DNA of 26,651 nucleotides, taken from positions 1 through 26,651 of the forward strand of contig SBHI01000107.1 in assembly GCA_006226225.1 (NCBI GenBank), given 5' to 3'. Below the pieces are notes generated by a model. It was given only the letters and a program-made list of their open reading frames with translations, did not search any database and was not told where the DNA came from. The position numbers and the translations under genes were made by a program. This stretch comes from Alphaproteobacteria bacterium (lineage in GTDB: Bacteria > Pseudomonadota > Alphaproteobacteria > Micavibrionales > CSBR16-224). This document shows, piece by piece, positions 14,823 through 23,694 of this stretch. How positions within the stretch are numbered: the first letter of the stretch is position 1; each line of letters begins with the position of its first letter.

Positions 14823-15907
14823 CGGCGGTTTTCCATCTTGCCCGCGCCGTTGCCGGAATTGGCGGGTGTGTTGGTTTGCATTGATGCGGCATAGTCATCG
14901 ATTTTTTTCAACAGTTTTTCACGGGTGGGCTCATCAACAAAGGCGGCCTCGACCGCATTGCGTGTCACCTGCAGCAGTTCTTTCTCCGTAAAGCCGAATT
15001 CCTCCGCCGCAATTTTATATTCCTTGCCGATCGTGGTTTTAAAAAAAGGCGGATCATCACTGCCGAGCGTCACCTTAAAACCTTCATCGAATAATTTGCG
15101 CAGCGGATGGGCGGCATAATCTTTGAACACATTCATGACAAGATTACTGGAAACGCAGACCTCCGGCACGGCGCCGAATGCCTGCATCTCTTTCATAAAG
15201 TCGTCGTCCTCGACAATGCGCACCATATGACCGTAACGGATACAACCCAGCTGTTCCTTTACGTCACGGATACTGTCCGGCCCTGCGGCTTCTCCCGCAT
15301 GGGCGCTGGTGGCCAGCCCGGCATCACTGGCGATTTTAAAGGCGGGCGCAAAATCAGCGACCGTATGCGCATTCTCATCCCCCGCCATATGAAAGGCCGT
15401 CACCAGCTCATGCGGGCAATCCACGGTTTGCTGCGCAACTTTCACGGCGTTGTCAGGGCCGTAATGGCGTACGCAGGCAGAAAGCAGCCGCGCCTCGATC
15501 CCCGTTTCCTCGCGCGCCTGATAAACGCCCTCGGCGATCGCATCCACCATTTCCTTGTAGCTCAACCCGACCGAGGCACCGTGATCAGCGGAAATAATCA
15601 GCTCTTCGTAGATGGAACCTTCCGCCGCGCAGCGTTTCAGATAATCGTAGGTAATGTCACGGTAATCATCCGCCGTTTTAATCAGCCCTGCGACCTTATC
15701 ATAAGCTTTCAAAAACCCGACCAGATCTCCGGCTGCCGTGCCGTCACTCTCCCAACGGTATCCCGTGCCGTCATCGGTGAACAGATCATCCGGCAGATCA
15801 ATACCGTTTTTCTTGGCCAGCTGTTTTGCCATCGCAGGCGCAATCGTGCCTTCCAGATGCGCATGCAGTTCCGCTTTCGGCAGTTTTGCGATTTCCGGTT
15901 TTGCCAT
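14819..15907 (-). CDS. add: Adenosine deaminase family protein
   Basis: It should hydrolyse adenosine to inosine and ammonia in purine salvage. The 362 residues form the expected TIM-barrel length. Zinc and active-site motifs are visible: ELHAHLEG near the N-terminus (His15, His17), TSAHAGEAAGPDSI with the third His and catalytic Glu, RYGHMVRI, and GSDDPPFF with the paired Asp. I chose ATG at 15907, with AAAGGA upstream; a TTG two codons earlier is the alternative. Adenine deaminases share this fold, so substrate choice between adenosine and adenine is not settled by what I see. The gene is divergent from a TetR regulator and overlaps the following membrane-protein gene by 4 bases. Confidence 0.88.
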   Translation of the reverse strand: MAKPEIAKLPKAELHAHLEGTIAPAMAKQLAKKNGIDLPDDLFTDDGTGYRWESDGTAAGDLVGFLKAYDKVAGLIKTADDYRDITYDYLKRCAAEGSIYEELIISADHGASVGLSYKEMVDAIAEGVYQAREETGIEARLLSACVRHYGPDNAVKVAQQTVDCPHELVTAFHMAGDENAHTVADFAPAFKIASDAGLATSAHAGEAAGPDSIRDVKEQLGCIRYGHMVRIVEDDDFMKEMQAFGAVPEVCVSSNLVMNVFKDYAAHPLRKLFDEGFKVTLGSDDPPFFKTTIGKEYKIAAEEFGFTEKELLQVTRNAVEAAFVDEPTREKLLKKIDDYAASMQTNTPANSGNGAGKMENRR

Positions 15908-15980
15908 CTCCAATTAATCCTTTCGCCTGAATCCCGTATCCGATAGAATATACAGTAAATCATCATGGAAGGGGAGAGCC

Positions 15981-16610
15981 ATGTCAAATACCATCGTACT
16001 CAAAAGACACAAACATCATAAGCAACAAGATCAATACCATCACGGCGATTTACGCCGCGCACTGATTGAAGCCGGATTGCAAATGCTGGACTTTTACGGC
16101 ACCGAAGGGCTAAGCCTGCGCCGTATTGCGAAATCTCTGAATGTCAGCCAAACCGCGATTTACAGCCATTTCAAAGACAAGACGGATTTGCTCGCAGCCT
16201 TGGCGGAAGTCGGCTTTCAGCAGCTGGCGCTGACGATGCTGCATAATGTCAAAGAGCCCGCCAATGCCAGACGGCGCATTTTTGATTTGGCCGAAGGCTA
16301 TATCGGTTTCGCGCTGAAAAACAAGGCCGTATTCAGCCTGATGTTCGGACGCGAATTGGCGGAGATTAAAAACTATCCGACACTCGCCCTGACAGCGGGG
16401 AAAAGTTACGCACTGTTTTCCGCCGCCGTTGCAGACGGTTTGAAACACAACCCTGAAGCCTCAAAGCCTGTCGCGACAAATGCCTTATGGAGTCTTGTCC
16501 ACGGCACAGCGGTTCTGCTGGTTGACGGCAAACTGAAAATCGCAGAAAAAGGCGAGCTGCCCGGTTTTGTTGCAGACCAACTGTCGCCGCTGATGGATAT
16601 TTTTGCCTAG
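15981..16610 (+). CDS. TetR/AcrR-family transcriptional regulator (WHG-type C-terminus)
   Basis: The 209 residues start with a His/Lys-rich tail and then YHHGDLRRALIEAG, a signature of one TetR branch. The helix-turn-helix is at about 45-64 (LSLRRIAKSLNVSQTAIYSHF). The ligand domain ends with SLVHGTAVLLVDGKL, the WHG-type C-terminal motif. GGGGAG lies about 6 bases before the ATG. It is divergent from the adenosine deaminase gene, with a 73-base gap in which the weak inverted repeat GTAT-N10-ATAC (15936-15953) might be its operator. The ligand and targets are unknown; control of itself and of the deaminase operon is the simplest guess. Confidence 0.92.
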   Translation: MSNTIVLKRHKHHKQQDQYHHGDLRRALIEAGLQMLDFYGTEGLSLRRIAKSLNVSQTAIYSHFKDKTDLLAALAEVGFQQLALTMLHNVKEPANARRRIFDLAEGYIGFALKNKAVFSLMFGRELAEIKNYPTLALTAGKSYALFSAAVADGLKHNPEASKPVATNALWSLVHGTAVLLVDGKLKIAEKGELPGFVADQLSPLMDIFA

Positions 16611-16695
16611 ACCGTCCTTGCCACTTGAAAATTTACATATTTTAAGCTAGCTTGTTTTGCATTATCAACCTCCCCCATATGATGGAGACAGAAAA

Positions 16696-16845
16696 ATGGC
16701 AAAACAACCCTCCCTGATGGAGCGCTTCCTTGAACAGGCAGGCAAAATCGTGAAACAAATGGGCGACGGGTTTGAAGCCGGAAATAAAACGGCTTATCCC
16801 TATACAACGCAGCTCCCTGCGCCCAAACGGAAATACCCGCATTAA
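16696..16845 (+). CDS. 49-residue small protein, unknown function
   Basis: This short gene has a clear ribosome site (GGAG eight bases before the ATG) and starts MAKQPSLMERFLEQAGKIVK. The first half is an amphipathic helix candidate, the second half is Pro/Tyr/Lys-rich with no predicted span. An in-frame ATG 13 codons upstream exists but lacks a ribosome site. It sits between the TetR gene and convergent mgtE, whose stop codon is only 5 bases away. I do not recognise a family. Confidence 0.5.
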   Translation: MAKQPSLMERFLEQAGKIVKQMGDGFEAGNKTAYPYTTQLPAPKRKYPH

Positions 16846-16850
16846 TTCCC

Positions 16851-18200
16851 TTACACCGGCAGATTTAAAACGGCACTGGCAATACCCAGATAAACAATCA
16901 CACCCGTTACATCGGCAATGGATGTCACCAGCGGCGTACTGGCAGTGGCCGGATCAATCTCCATTTTCGCCAGCAGGAAAGGCAGCGACAACCCGATCAG
17001 GCTGCCGATAATCACAATCATACACATGCTAAGCGCAACAACCAGCGCGATTTCCAACCCACCTTTATAATAACCGATCATCGCCACCGTTGCTGCCATA
17101 GTCAGGCCGATTGCCAATGACACCAGCACCTCGCGCAGTACAAGCCTGCCCCAATCCTTCATTTCAACATCGCCCGTTGCAATGGCACGGATCATCAATG
17201 TTGCCGACTGTGCGCCTGCATTCCCCGCACTACCAATCAGCATCGGCAGGAAGAAAACCAGCGGCAAATAGGCGGCGATTACATCTTCAAAATAATTAAT
17301 GCCTGCGCCGGTAAAAATATTGACGAAAATCAGCAGCAGCAGCCATGTAACGCGCTGACGGTACAGCACACTGATGGCTGCATCCCGCACCCCCGTGGCA
17401 AGTTTACCGATATGCGCCATTTTGTGGAAATCTTCCGTAGCCTCTTCTTCGACAACGTCCATCGCATCATCATATGTGACAATACCGACCAGGCGCTCAT
17501 TTTCATCCAGTACGGGCAAGGCCAACGTGTCATATTTCGCCACCTGACGCGCCGCATCTTCCTGCGTATCCAACAGGCTCACAGACGGGCTGCTGGTATC
17601 CATGATCTCTTCAATTTTTTCGTTGGGATCGGCAATGATCAGACTTTTCAGACTGACGGCTCCCAGCAGTCTGCGCTGTTTATCCACGACATAGGAACGG
17701 TAAATCGTTTCCTTGTCCGGCGCTTCCAGACGCAGTTTGTCCAATGCTTCCTCAGCCGTCCAGTCCGGCGACAATACCGCATAATCCGATGTCATGATCG
17801 CCCCGGCCGTGCCTTCGGGGTAAGAGGACAGACGGCGGATATCTTCACGCTCGGCCTGACTCAAAGCCGGCATCAATGTGCGCTGCTCTTCCGGTGACAG
17901 TTTGTTAAACAAATCCGCACGGTCATCGCCCGACATTTCGGTAATGATCCGCGCCAGCTCACTGCGTTTCAAGTAACGTGCCAACGTTACCTGTGCACTG
18001 ATATCCAGATGCTCGAAAACCGTTGCCTGACGGTCAATCGGCAAAAGCGATAAAATACGCCACGCATCGCGCACGGGAACATCACGCAATATATCGACAA
18101 GATCGGCAGCGTGCATATCTTCAATATGGTCGCGCAGCCTCTCTTCTCCGCGCATGGCAAGGATATTGAACGGCTCTTTTTTTAGATTTTTTCGCGCCAT
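16851..18200 (-). CDS. mgtE: Magnesium transporter MgtE
   Basis: MgtE is a dimeric, Mg-gated Mg channel of the inner membrane. Its 449 residues match the 450 of the Thermus protein. In order: N-domain of helical repeats (about 10-130; MHAADLVDIL and FEHLDISAQVTLA), two CBS domains (about 133-255), then five membrane spans (about 285-449). The pore-region motifs GSAGNAGAQSATLMIRAIATG and PLVTSIADVTGVIVYLGIA are present, and Asp430 in ADVTG corresponds to the Mg-binding pore Asp. GAGG lies about 5 bases before the ATG. I searched the leader for an M-box-like Mg riboswitch and saw no convincing one. It is divergent from the FAD oxidase. Confidence 0.95.
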   Translation of the reverse strand: MARKNLKKEPFNILAMRGEERLRDHIEDMHAADLVDILRDVPVRDAWRILSLLPIDRQATVFEHLDISAQVTLARYLKRSELARIITEMSGDDRADLFNKLSPEEQRTLMPALSQAEREDIRRLSSYPEGTAGAIMTSDYAVLSPDWTAEEALDKLRLEAPDKETIYRSYVVDKQRRLLGAVSLKSLIIADPNEKIEEIMDTSSPSVSLLDTQEDAARQVAKYDTLALPVLDENERLVGIVTYDDAMDVVEEEATEDFHKMAHIGKLATGVRDAAISVLYRQRVTWLLLLIFVNIFTGAGINYFEDVIAAYLPLVFFLPMLIGSAGNAGAQSATLMIRAIATGDVEMKDWGRLVLREVLVSLAIGLTMAATVAMIGYYKGGLEIALVVALSMCMIVIIGSLIGLSLPFLLAKMEIDPATASTPLVTSIADVTGVIVYLGIASAVLNLPV

Positions 18201-18338
18201 GACGACCTCAACACTTCTATGAAGGTTTTTCTCTTTCCTTCTGTTTTTATTTGATTTTTGCCCCGATGAAGCGTGCCTAGACTACCTTATTTCTGCTTCC
18301 AACTCAACAAAAAAACCAGCCAGGACGGGCGCATAAGC

Positions 18339-18368
18339 TTGTCCGCGCGGATGAAAAACACCTATAAT
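18339..18368 (+). promoter_or_regulatory. Promoter of the FAD oxidase gene
   Basis: TTGTCC (18339-18344), an 18-base spacer and a perfect -10 element TATAAT (18363-18368) precede the gene at 18409. The predicted start near 18375 gives a leader of about 34 bases. Confidence 0.55.
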
Positions 18369-18408
18369 AAAATACGCGTTTCGCAAATCTCCGACACCGG
18401 TAAAATCT

Positions 18409-19743
18409 ATGCGTCCTTATTTTATCCATCAAAGCGTCTATGATGATGTTTTCACCTCGGACAAAAACTACTACCGCAAAACCACGAAACGCCTGAAACT
18501 CCCGAAACTGACAAGTGAACAGAATTACGATGTCATTATTGTCGGCGGCGGATTATCGGGACTGGCCACAGCCTATTACCTTACATATAAACACGGTCGC
18601 AAAGTCGCTTTGTTTGAACGCCATTTTATCGGCTGGGGAGCATCAGGGCGGAATGGCGGACAAATCTGGCCCGGTTATATGTCTCCAGCAACGCGTATGC
18701 TACGCCGTTTCGGTTTTGAGAAAACAAAAAAACTCTGGGATATTTCCGTTGCGGGCGTTGATTATATTTTAAACCTGATTGAAAAACACAACATTCACTG
18801 CGAGCTTGCCCCCGGTGCAATCGCCCCGATTCGCCATACTCAACACAATCTACGCTCTATCGAAAAAGAAATGACATTAATGGCACGCCTTGGAAGCCCC
18901 CTTGAGCTATACGACAGCAAGCAAACACAAGAAGCACTGTCCGCCGCAGAAGGGTATTACTGCGCTGCACTGGTTGATAAGAGCCATGCTTGGCACTTCC
19001 ACCCGCTAAAATATGCGAGCGGCCTTGCCAAAATCATTGCGGAAAGTGCCGATATTTATGAAGACACCCCTGTCATCGGCATTGATAATTCCGATGGCAA
19101 AGCGACTGTTTTTGCACCGGAAGGACGCGCGACGGCACAGCATGTCGTGCTGTGCGGCGACTCCTATCTGGGGCAGCTGGTGCCAAAACTGCGACGCAAA
19201 TACGTGCTGATCCGCAACTCCATGATCGCCACCGATAAACTCCCCGCCAAGACTAATTGCATGCTTGAGAATCTGTGCGCCACCGAATATGGCGACGACC
19301 TTCTCTTTTACCGCAAAACCGCCGATAACCGCCTAATGATCGGCGGCGGCGATGCCGTGCAACCGGATATGCATCTGATCGCGTCCGAACAAAAAAATAT
19401 TGATGTCTTAAAAGACAGCATCAAAACCATTTTTCCGCAAATCGGTAATATCGACATTCCCTATGTCTGGGGCGGCTATATCGGCGTCACAACAAGTTAT
19501 TTACCCTATACCGGATGTATTGACGGCAATATCTATTATATGGGCGGCTATTCGGGACATGGTGTGAATTTAACCCATGCTTTCGGACGTATTTTTGCCG
19601 ACGCAATTGCCGAGAACCGCGATTCTACCAATACGGCGCTCGATCTTATCCGCAACATGTCCCTGCCCGGCAAAGGCGATTTTGACGTTTATCTTGCACG
19701 TCTCGGCATGTTTTTAGAATCCGTCAAGCAGCGTTTTGACTAA
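18409..19743 (+). CDS. FAD-dependent amine/amino-acid oxidoreductase (DadA/PuuB type)
   Basis: The 444 residues carry the dinucleotide-binding motif DVIIVGGGLSGLATAYYL (41-58) and the FAD-contact motif GWGASGRNGGQIWPGY (75-90), which is typical of DAO-family oxidases such as gamma-glutamylputrescine oxidase PuuB. The C-terminal part has YMGGYSGHGVNLTHAFG, the second FAD-binding region. Reaction: probable oxidation of an amine or amino acid; no putrescine genes lie nearby, so the substrate is open. No good ribosome site is seen before the ATG, though a promoter is. The last 20 bases overlap the convergent kef gene. Codon use looks somewhat more AT-rich than in the neighbours. Confidence 0.88.
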   Translation: MRPYFIHQSVYDDVFTSDKNYYRKTTKRLKLPKLTSEQNYDVIIVGGGLSGLATAYYLTYKHGRKVALFERHFIGWGASGRNGGQIWPGYMSPATRMLRRFGFEKTKKLWDISVAGVDYILNLIEKHNIHCELAPGAIAPIRHTQHNLRSIEKEMTLMARLGSPLELYDSKQTQEALSAAEGYYCAALVDKSHAWHFHPLKYASGLAKIIAESADIYEDTPVIGIDNSDGKATVFAPEGRATAQHVVLCGDSYLGQLVPKLRRKYVLIRNSMIATDKLPAKTNCMLENLCATEYGDDLLFYRKTADNRLMIGGGDAVQPDMHLIASEQKNIDVLKDSIKTIFPQIGNIDIPYVWGGYIGVTTSYLPYTGCIDGNIYYMGGYSGHGVNLTHAFGRIFADAIAENRDSTNTALDLIRNMSLPGKGDFDVYLARLGMFLESVKQRFD

Positions 19744-21472
19744 CCGCTGCGTCTTCCCTGCGGAAATCTTCGATAATCTTATACACCGCATCCGGCGGCA
19801 TATTCAGACAGTCCAGCAAATGACCACCTATTTGCAGCGATGCCTCCGTCACTTCCGGATAAACCGCCGTTGCACCCGCTTGCGTCAATTGTTTCGCATG
19901 GGCGGCATTATGCGCCCGTGCAATAATCGGCAAAGCAGGAAGACATTTATGAATGGACTGCACAATTTTCAAACAGGCTTTTTTGTCATGCACCGTTACA
20001 ACAGCGGCGCGCGCGCCGTCAATACCGATCAGCTCCAGAACCTGCTTCCTTTGTGCATCGCCAAAAAAGACAGGCCTCCCCTTTTTAAAGGCCTCCTGCG
20101 CCACCGCACTGTCGGAATCAACGGCGATATAAGAGATTTTTGCCTTATCCAGCATTCCCCCAAGCGTGCTGCCAACACGGCCATAGCCCGCCAGCAAAAC
20201 ATGGCCGCCAAATTCGCGCGTAATCGGATCGGGTGACGGCTTTGCTTTTGTATCTTTGTCCCGCAAGACACCGCCGAGCTTATAGGCCAGCCCGTGCATC
20301 AGCGGCGTAATCAAAATCGCAAACCCGGCAACAATCATCATAAATTGCGCAACCTCGGGCTCAAGTAAAGACAGTTGCTCCGCCAGCCCCAATGTGATGA
20401 AGGCAAATTCACCGGCCTGCCCCAGCATCAGCCCTGCCGTCACAGCGGCGTAAAGCGGCAGCCGGAAAATTTTGCACAATATGGTGATAATCAGTGCTTT
20501 GATCGTGAACAATCCGGCAACGCTGAGAATCAGCCAGAAGAATGTCCCCTGCACTGCCGCAAAATTCAGCCCCATACCGACAGACATGAAAAACAGTCCC
20601 ATCAGAAGTCCTTTGAACGGTTCGATATCCGCCTCTATCTGGTGACGGAACTCGGTTTCCGCAAGTGACAGACCTGCCAGAAAAGCCCCCAATGACAAGC
20701 TCAGCCCTGCGGCATGGGTTACATAGGACGCCCCCAAAACAACAAGCAGGACGAGCGCAATAAAAAGTTCGGAAGATTTCGTTTTTGTAACAAAACCAAA
20801 AAGAGGCTGCAGCGCGTATTTCCCTGCAATAAATATCGCGGCAATCACCAAAGCGGCTTTGCCAAGAGAGAAGAACAGCGTTTCTCCCAGCGCCGCCCCT
20901 TCTCCGGTCTGCGCCAAAAAACTGATCATCAAAATCAGCGGCACGACTGCCAGATCCTGCATCAGCAAAATCATAAAGCCCGTTTGCCCGGGCAGTCCGG
21001 TAAATTGCTGCCTGTCCGTCAATAACTTCATGACAACCGCCGTGGAGGAAAGGGCCAGAGAGGCACCGATAATCAGAGAGACCGCAGGACTGTTTCCCCA
21101 TAACAGTGCCACCCCCGTAATGGCTGCCGCCGTTACGATAATCTGCAGCGTTCCAAGACCAAACATTAGTCGCCGCATCGACCAGAGCCTCTCCAGAGAA
21201 AATTCCAGACCGATGGAAAACAACAGAAACACAATGCCGAATTCGGCAAGGCCGTGAACAATGGCGGGGCTGTCGATGGTAAAAGCAGATAAAAGCGGCT
21301 GCCCTTCCGCAAAGGTACTGATACCGTAAGGGCCGATCAAGGCACCGATAATAAGGTATCCGAGTACCGGATCAAGGCGAATACGGCCGAATGCGGGAAT
21401 CAGTAAAGCCGATGCCCCCAGAAAAACCAGCACTTCGCGTAAAAAAGGAATATGCGCATCCATCACGCACAT
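19724..21472 (-). CDS. KefB/KefC-type glutathione-regulated potassium efflux protein
   Basis: This is a CPA2 cation/proton antiporter of the inner membrane with a cytosolic RCK domain. The 582 residues show about 12 spans (12-400) with SSTAVV (142-147) and QDLAVVP (172-178). The loop HQIEADIEPFKGLLMG (277-292) is almost the same as the regulatory HALESDIEPFKG loop of E. coli KefC. The NAD-type fold starts with GYGRVG (429-434) and an acidic residue at the end of strand two (VDSD, 451-454). In E. coli, glutathione keeps Kef closed and glutathione adducts open it, acidifying the cell against electrophiles. ATG at 21463 (three codons in) is an alternative start; neither has a clear ribosome site. 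It is 32 bases downstream of the reductase gene. Confidence 0.92.
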   Translation of the reverse strand: MCVMDAHIPFLREVLVFLGASALLIPAFGRIRLDPVLGYLIIGALIGPYGISTFAEGQPLLSAFTIDSPAIVHGLAEFGIVFLLFSIGLEFSLERLWSMRRLMFGLGTLQIIVTAAAITGVALLWGNSPAVSLIIGASLALSSTAVVMKLLTDRQQFTGLPGQTGFMILLMQDLAVVPLILMISFLAQTGEGAALGETLFFSLGKAALVIAAIFIAGKYALQPLFGFVTKTKSSELFIALVLLVVLGASYVTHAAGLSLSLGAFLAGLSLAETEFRHQIEADIEPFKGLLMGLFFMSVGMGLNFAAVQGTFFWLILSVAGLFTIKALIITILCKIFRLPLYAAVTAGLMLGQAGEFAFITLGLAEQLSLLEPEVAQFMMIVAGFAILITPLMHGLAYKLGGVLRDKDTKAKPSPDPITREFGGHVLLAGYGRVGSTLGGMLDKAKISYIAVDSDSAVAQEAFKKGRPVFFGDAQRKQVLELIGIDGARAAVVTVHDKKACLKIVQSIHKCLPALPIIARAHNAAHAKQLTQAGATAVYPEVTEASLQIGGHLLDCLNMPPDAVYKIIEDFRREDAAVSQNAA

Positions 21473-21504
21473 TTTGTACGTGAAGACCCTGCGCGGTCAA
21501 GTCT

Positions 21505-22563
21505 TTACGCCGCGATTGCCGGATAATCCGTATAGCCTTCCGCCCCGCTGGCGTAAAATGTCTCCGGATTGGGAGTATTCAATGCCGTTCCAGCCGCGAA
21601 ACGTTCCGCCAGATCAGGGTTGGCGATATAGAGTTTGCCAAAGGCCACCGCATCGGCATCGCCTTTTTCCAGCAGCGCCTCCGCACTGTCTTTTGTAAAG
21701 CCCTCATTAGAAATGAATGTGCCGCCAAACTCTTTTTTCAACACAGGCGAGATACTATCCTCTGCCGCATATTCGCGGGTGCAGATAAAGGCGATTTTTC
21801 GTTTTCCCAGTTCACGCGCAACATAGGAAAATGTTTCCAGCCGCGTAGAGTCACCCATATCATGCGCATCCATGCGCGGGGCAAGATGCATGCCGACACG
21901 GCTTTTATCCCAGACTTCCAGCACGGCATCGGTTACCTCCAGTATCAGGCGGGCACGGTTTTCAATACTGCCGCCATAGGCATCCTCCCGCTTATTGGTA
22001 CTGTCCTGTAAAAACTGGTCCAGCAGATAGCCGTTGGCACCGTGAATTTCCACACCGTCAAAACCGGCGGCTTTGGCATTTTCCGCACCTTTCTTATAAG
22101 CCGCGATAATTGCCGGGATTTCCTCCAATTCCAGCGCACGCGGCGTTTCAAATTCCGTTTTGGGCCGTATCAGGCTGACATGCCCCGCGGATTTGACGGC
22201 GCTGGGCGCAAGCGGCAAAGCGCCGTCCAGATAAGAAGAATGCGACACCCGTCCGACATGCCACAGCTGCAAATAAATGCGTCCGCCTTTCGCATGCACG
22301 GCTGATGTGACCTTTCTCCAGCCATCCACCTGTGCATCCGACCATATCCCCGGCGTATCAGGATAGCCGACCCCCATCGGATCAACCGAGGTTGCCTCGC
22401 TGATAATCAGACCGGCCCCGGCACGTTGCGCGTAATATTCCGCCATTAAGCCATTCGGCACGCGCGTACCATGATCGGCGCGACAACGCGTCAAAGGCGA
22501 CATGATCACGCGGTTCGGCAATTGTAGATCACCAAGCAGCAACGGTTCCAGTAATTTTGACAT
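21505..22563 (-). CDS. nemA: Old Yellow Enzyme family alkene reductase (NemA-like)
   Basis: An FMN enzyme that reduces activated C=C bonds, such as those of N-ethylmaleimide and enones, with NAD(P)H. The 352 residues match the family length (about 365). Visible are the FMN-site PLTRCRAD (23-30), QLWHVGR (99-105), and the core signature VEIHGANGYLLDQFLQDSTN (171-190), which contains the His174/Asn177 substrate-binding pair and the proton donor Tyr179. YGGSIENRARL follows. A GAGG ribosome site lies 5 bases before the ATG. The gene is the first of a likely two-gene unit with the Kef-type antiporter, so detoxification of electrophiles is the natural role. Assignment as nemA rather than another OYE is by similarity of motifs only. 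Confidence 0.9.
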   Translation of the reverse strand: MSKLLEPLLLGDLQLPNRVIMSPLTRCRADHGTRVPNGLMAEYYAQRAGAGLIISEATSVDPMGVGYPDTPGIWSDAQVDGWRKVTSAVHAKGGRIYLQLWHVGRVSHSSYLDGALPLAPSAVKSAGHVSLIRPKTEFETPRALELEEIPAIIAAYKKGAENAKAAGFDGVEIHGANGYLLDQFLQDSTNKREDAYGGSIENRARLILEVTDAVLEVWDKSRVGMHLAPRMDAHDMGDSTRLETFSYVARELGKRKIAFICTREYAAEDSISPVLKKEFGGTFISNEGFTKDSAEALLEKGDADAVAFGKLYIANPDLAERFAAGTALNTPNPETFYASGAEGYTDYPAIAA

Positions 22564-22595
22564 CTGCCCTCATCCTTTTCTTGTTATAGGTCTTT

Positions 22596-23684
22596 TTAAA
22601 GCGCGTTCGGATCACCGAAATAAAATCCGATAAACGGCTGATGTACCAACGGGTGGATCAGCCATTCATACCAGTCATGCCCCAAAAACTGGCCAAAATA
22701 CACAATAAATGCAAAAGCCAGCCAAAGCATATATTGCGCGATAACAGCAATGAATGTGCGCAGCCGCACCAGGAACCACCCCAATGATCTAACCAGAAGA
22801 TGCGTTTTTTTCGCGTGCGACTTCTTCAGTAGTCCCAGCTGTTGCAACTGTTCCCTTTCATTGTCAGACAGATCGTGCGCATGAACAGCACCGGCTCTGA
22901 CAGCTTTCAAAACGGCAGAGGCATAGATGCGTGCGTGAAAGGCGCGCAAAACCGTCAAACCGGCAAACAGGATAAACACCGTCATCACATAAATAGGAAT
23001 ATATGCGTCTTTCAGCGCAGACAGATCACGGCTGTCAAATCCCACAATATTTTCCACAAACAGCCTGACCGCGTCCTTGCCGAAGAGTACACCTGCAGCC
23101 CCCAGACAATAGAGCATCGTCAGCAGCATCAGTCTGACGCGTGCATAACGGGTCAGGATGCGTATCAAACGCACATCAAAAAAGCGGCGCCATTCCCCTG
23201 TTACAGCATGGCGTGCCTGTGCCATCGGCAGATAAAGCATCACCAGCGCAAACAGCAAAACCGATGACACACTGGTCACAATAGGCACATAACTTTCTTC
23301 ATAACTTTTGTGAAAAGAAACGATCCATCCTGCCCACCACATCACCATCCAAATGGCGGAGATCGGCAGAGTCAGCACACTAATTGTAAACAATGCCTCC
23401 AGACCGCGTTTGGTATTCAGCCCTAAACCGCCAAAGCATTTATGTCTGAAACGACGCCAGCGGGAAATATTATCCAGCGCCGATGCTCCGGATACCCAAT
23501 GAGGAACAGGCGGTTTTTCCACCACGTGCGTGTCCTGTTTGGACTGTTTTGACCAATACAGAAACGCATGTCTTTGCATACTGCGGTAAATCCAGCCCAG
23601 CACGATGATCGCCGTGACAGGGTTCATGCACAGCAGGGGCCCCAGAACATAGGTCACCAGATATATGCGCAATTTTGAGATCAT
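22596..23684 (-). CDS. Polytopic membrane protein of unknown family
   Basis: I do not recognise this 362-residue protein. It has about seven hydrophobic segments with Trp- and Tyr-rich ends: near the N-terminus (LVTYVLGPLLCMNPVTAIIVLGWIY), a pair around residues 100-165, one near 190, one near 240, and a C-terminal one (QYMLWLAFAFIVYFGQFLG). Basic loops lie between (RHAVTGEWRRFFDVRLIRILTRYARVR). The start MISKLRIYL has AAGG seven bases upstream; the frame is open 12 codons further, but that would overlap the preceding gene. The Tat-protein stop is only 10 bases upstream, so the two are co-transcribed. No cofactor motif is apparent. Confidence 0.8.
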   Translation of the reverse strand: MISKLRIYLVTYVLGPLLCMNPVTAIIVLGWIYRSMQRHAFLYWSKQSKQDTHVVEKPPVPHWVSGASALDNISRWRRFRHKCFGGLGLNTKRGLEALFTISVLTLPISAIWMVMWWAGWIVSFHKSYEESYVPIVTSVSSVLLFALVMLYLPMAQARHAVTGEWRRFFDVRLIRILTRYARVRLMLLTMLYCLGAAGVLFGKDAVRLFVENIVGFDSRDLSALKDAYIPIYVMTVFILFAGLTVLRAFHARIYASAVLKAVRAGAVHAHDLSDNEREQLQQLGLLKKSHAKKTHLLVRSLGWFLVRLRTFIAVIAQYMLWLAFAFIVYFGQFLGHDWYEWLIHPLVHQPFIGFYFGDPNAL

Positions 23685-23694
23685 GCTTATACCT

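Noticed and set aside
18201..18408. Magnesium riboswitch (M-box) in front of mgtE
   Set aside because: I read the minus-strand leader and saw no conserved M-box core; a covariance-model search would settle it.
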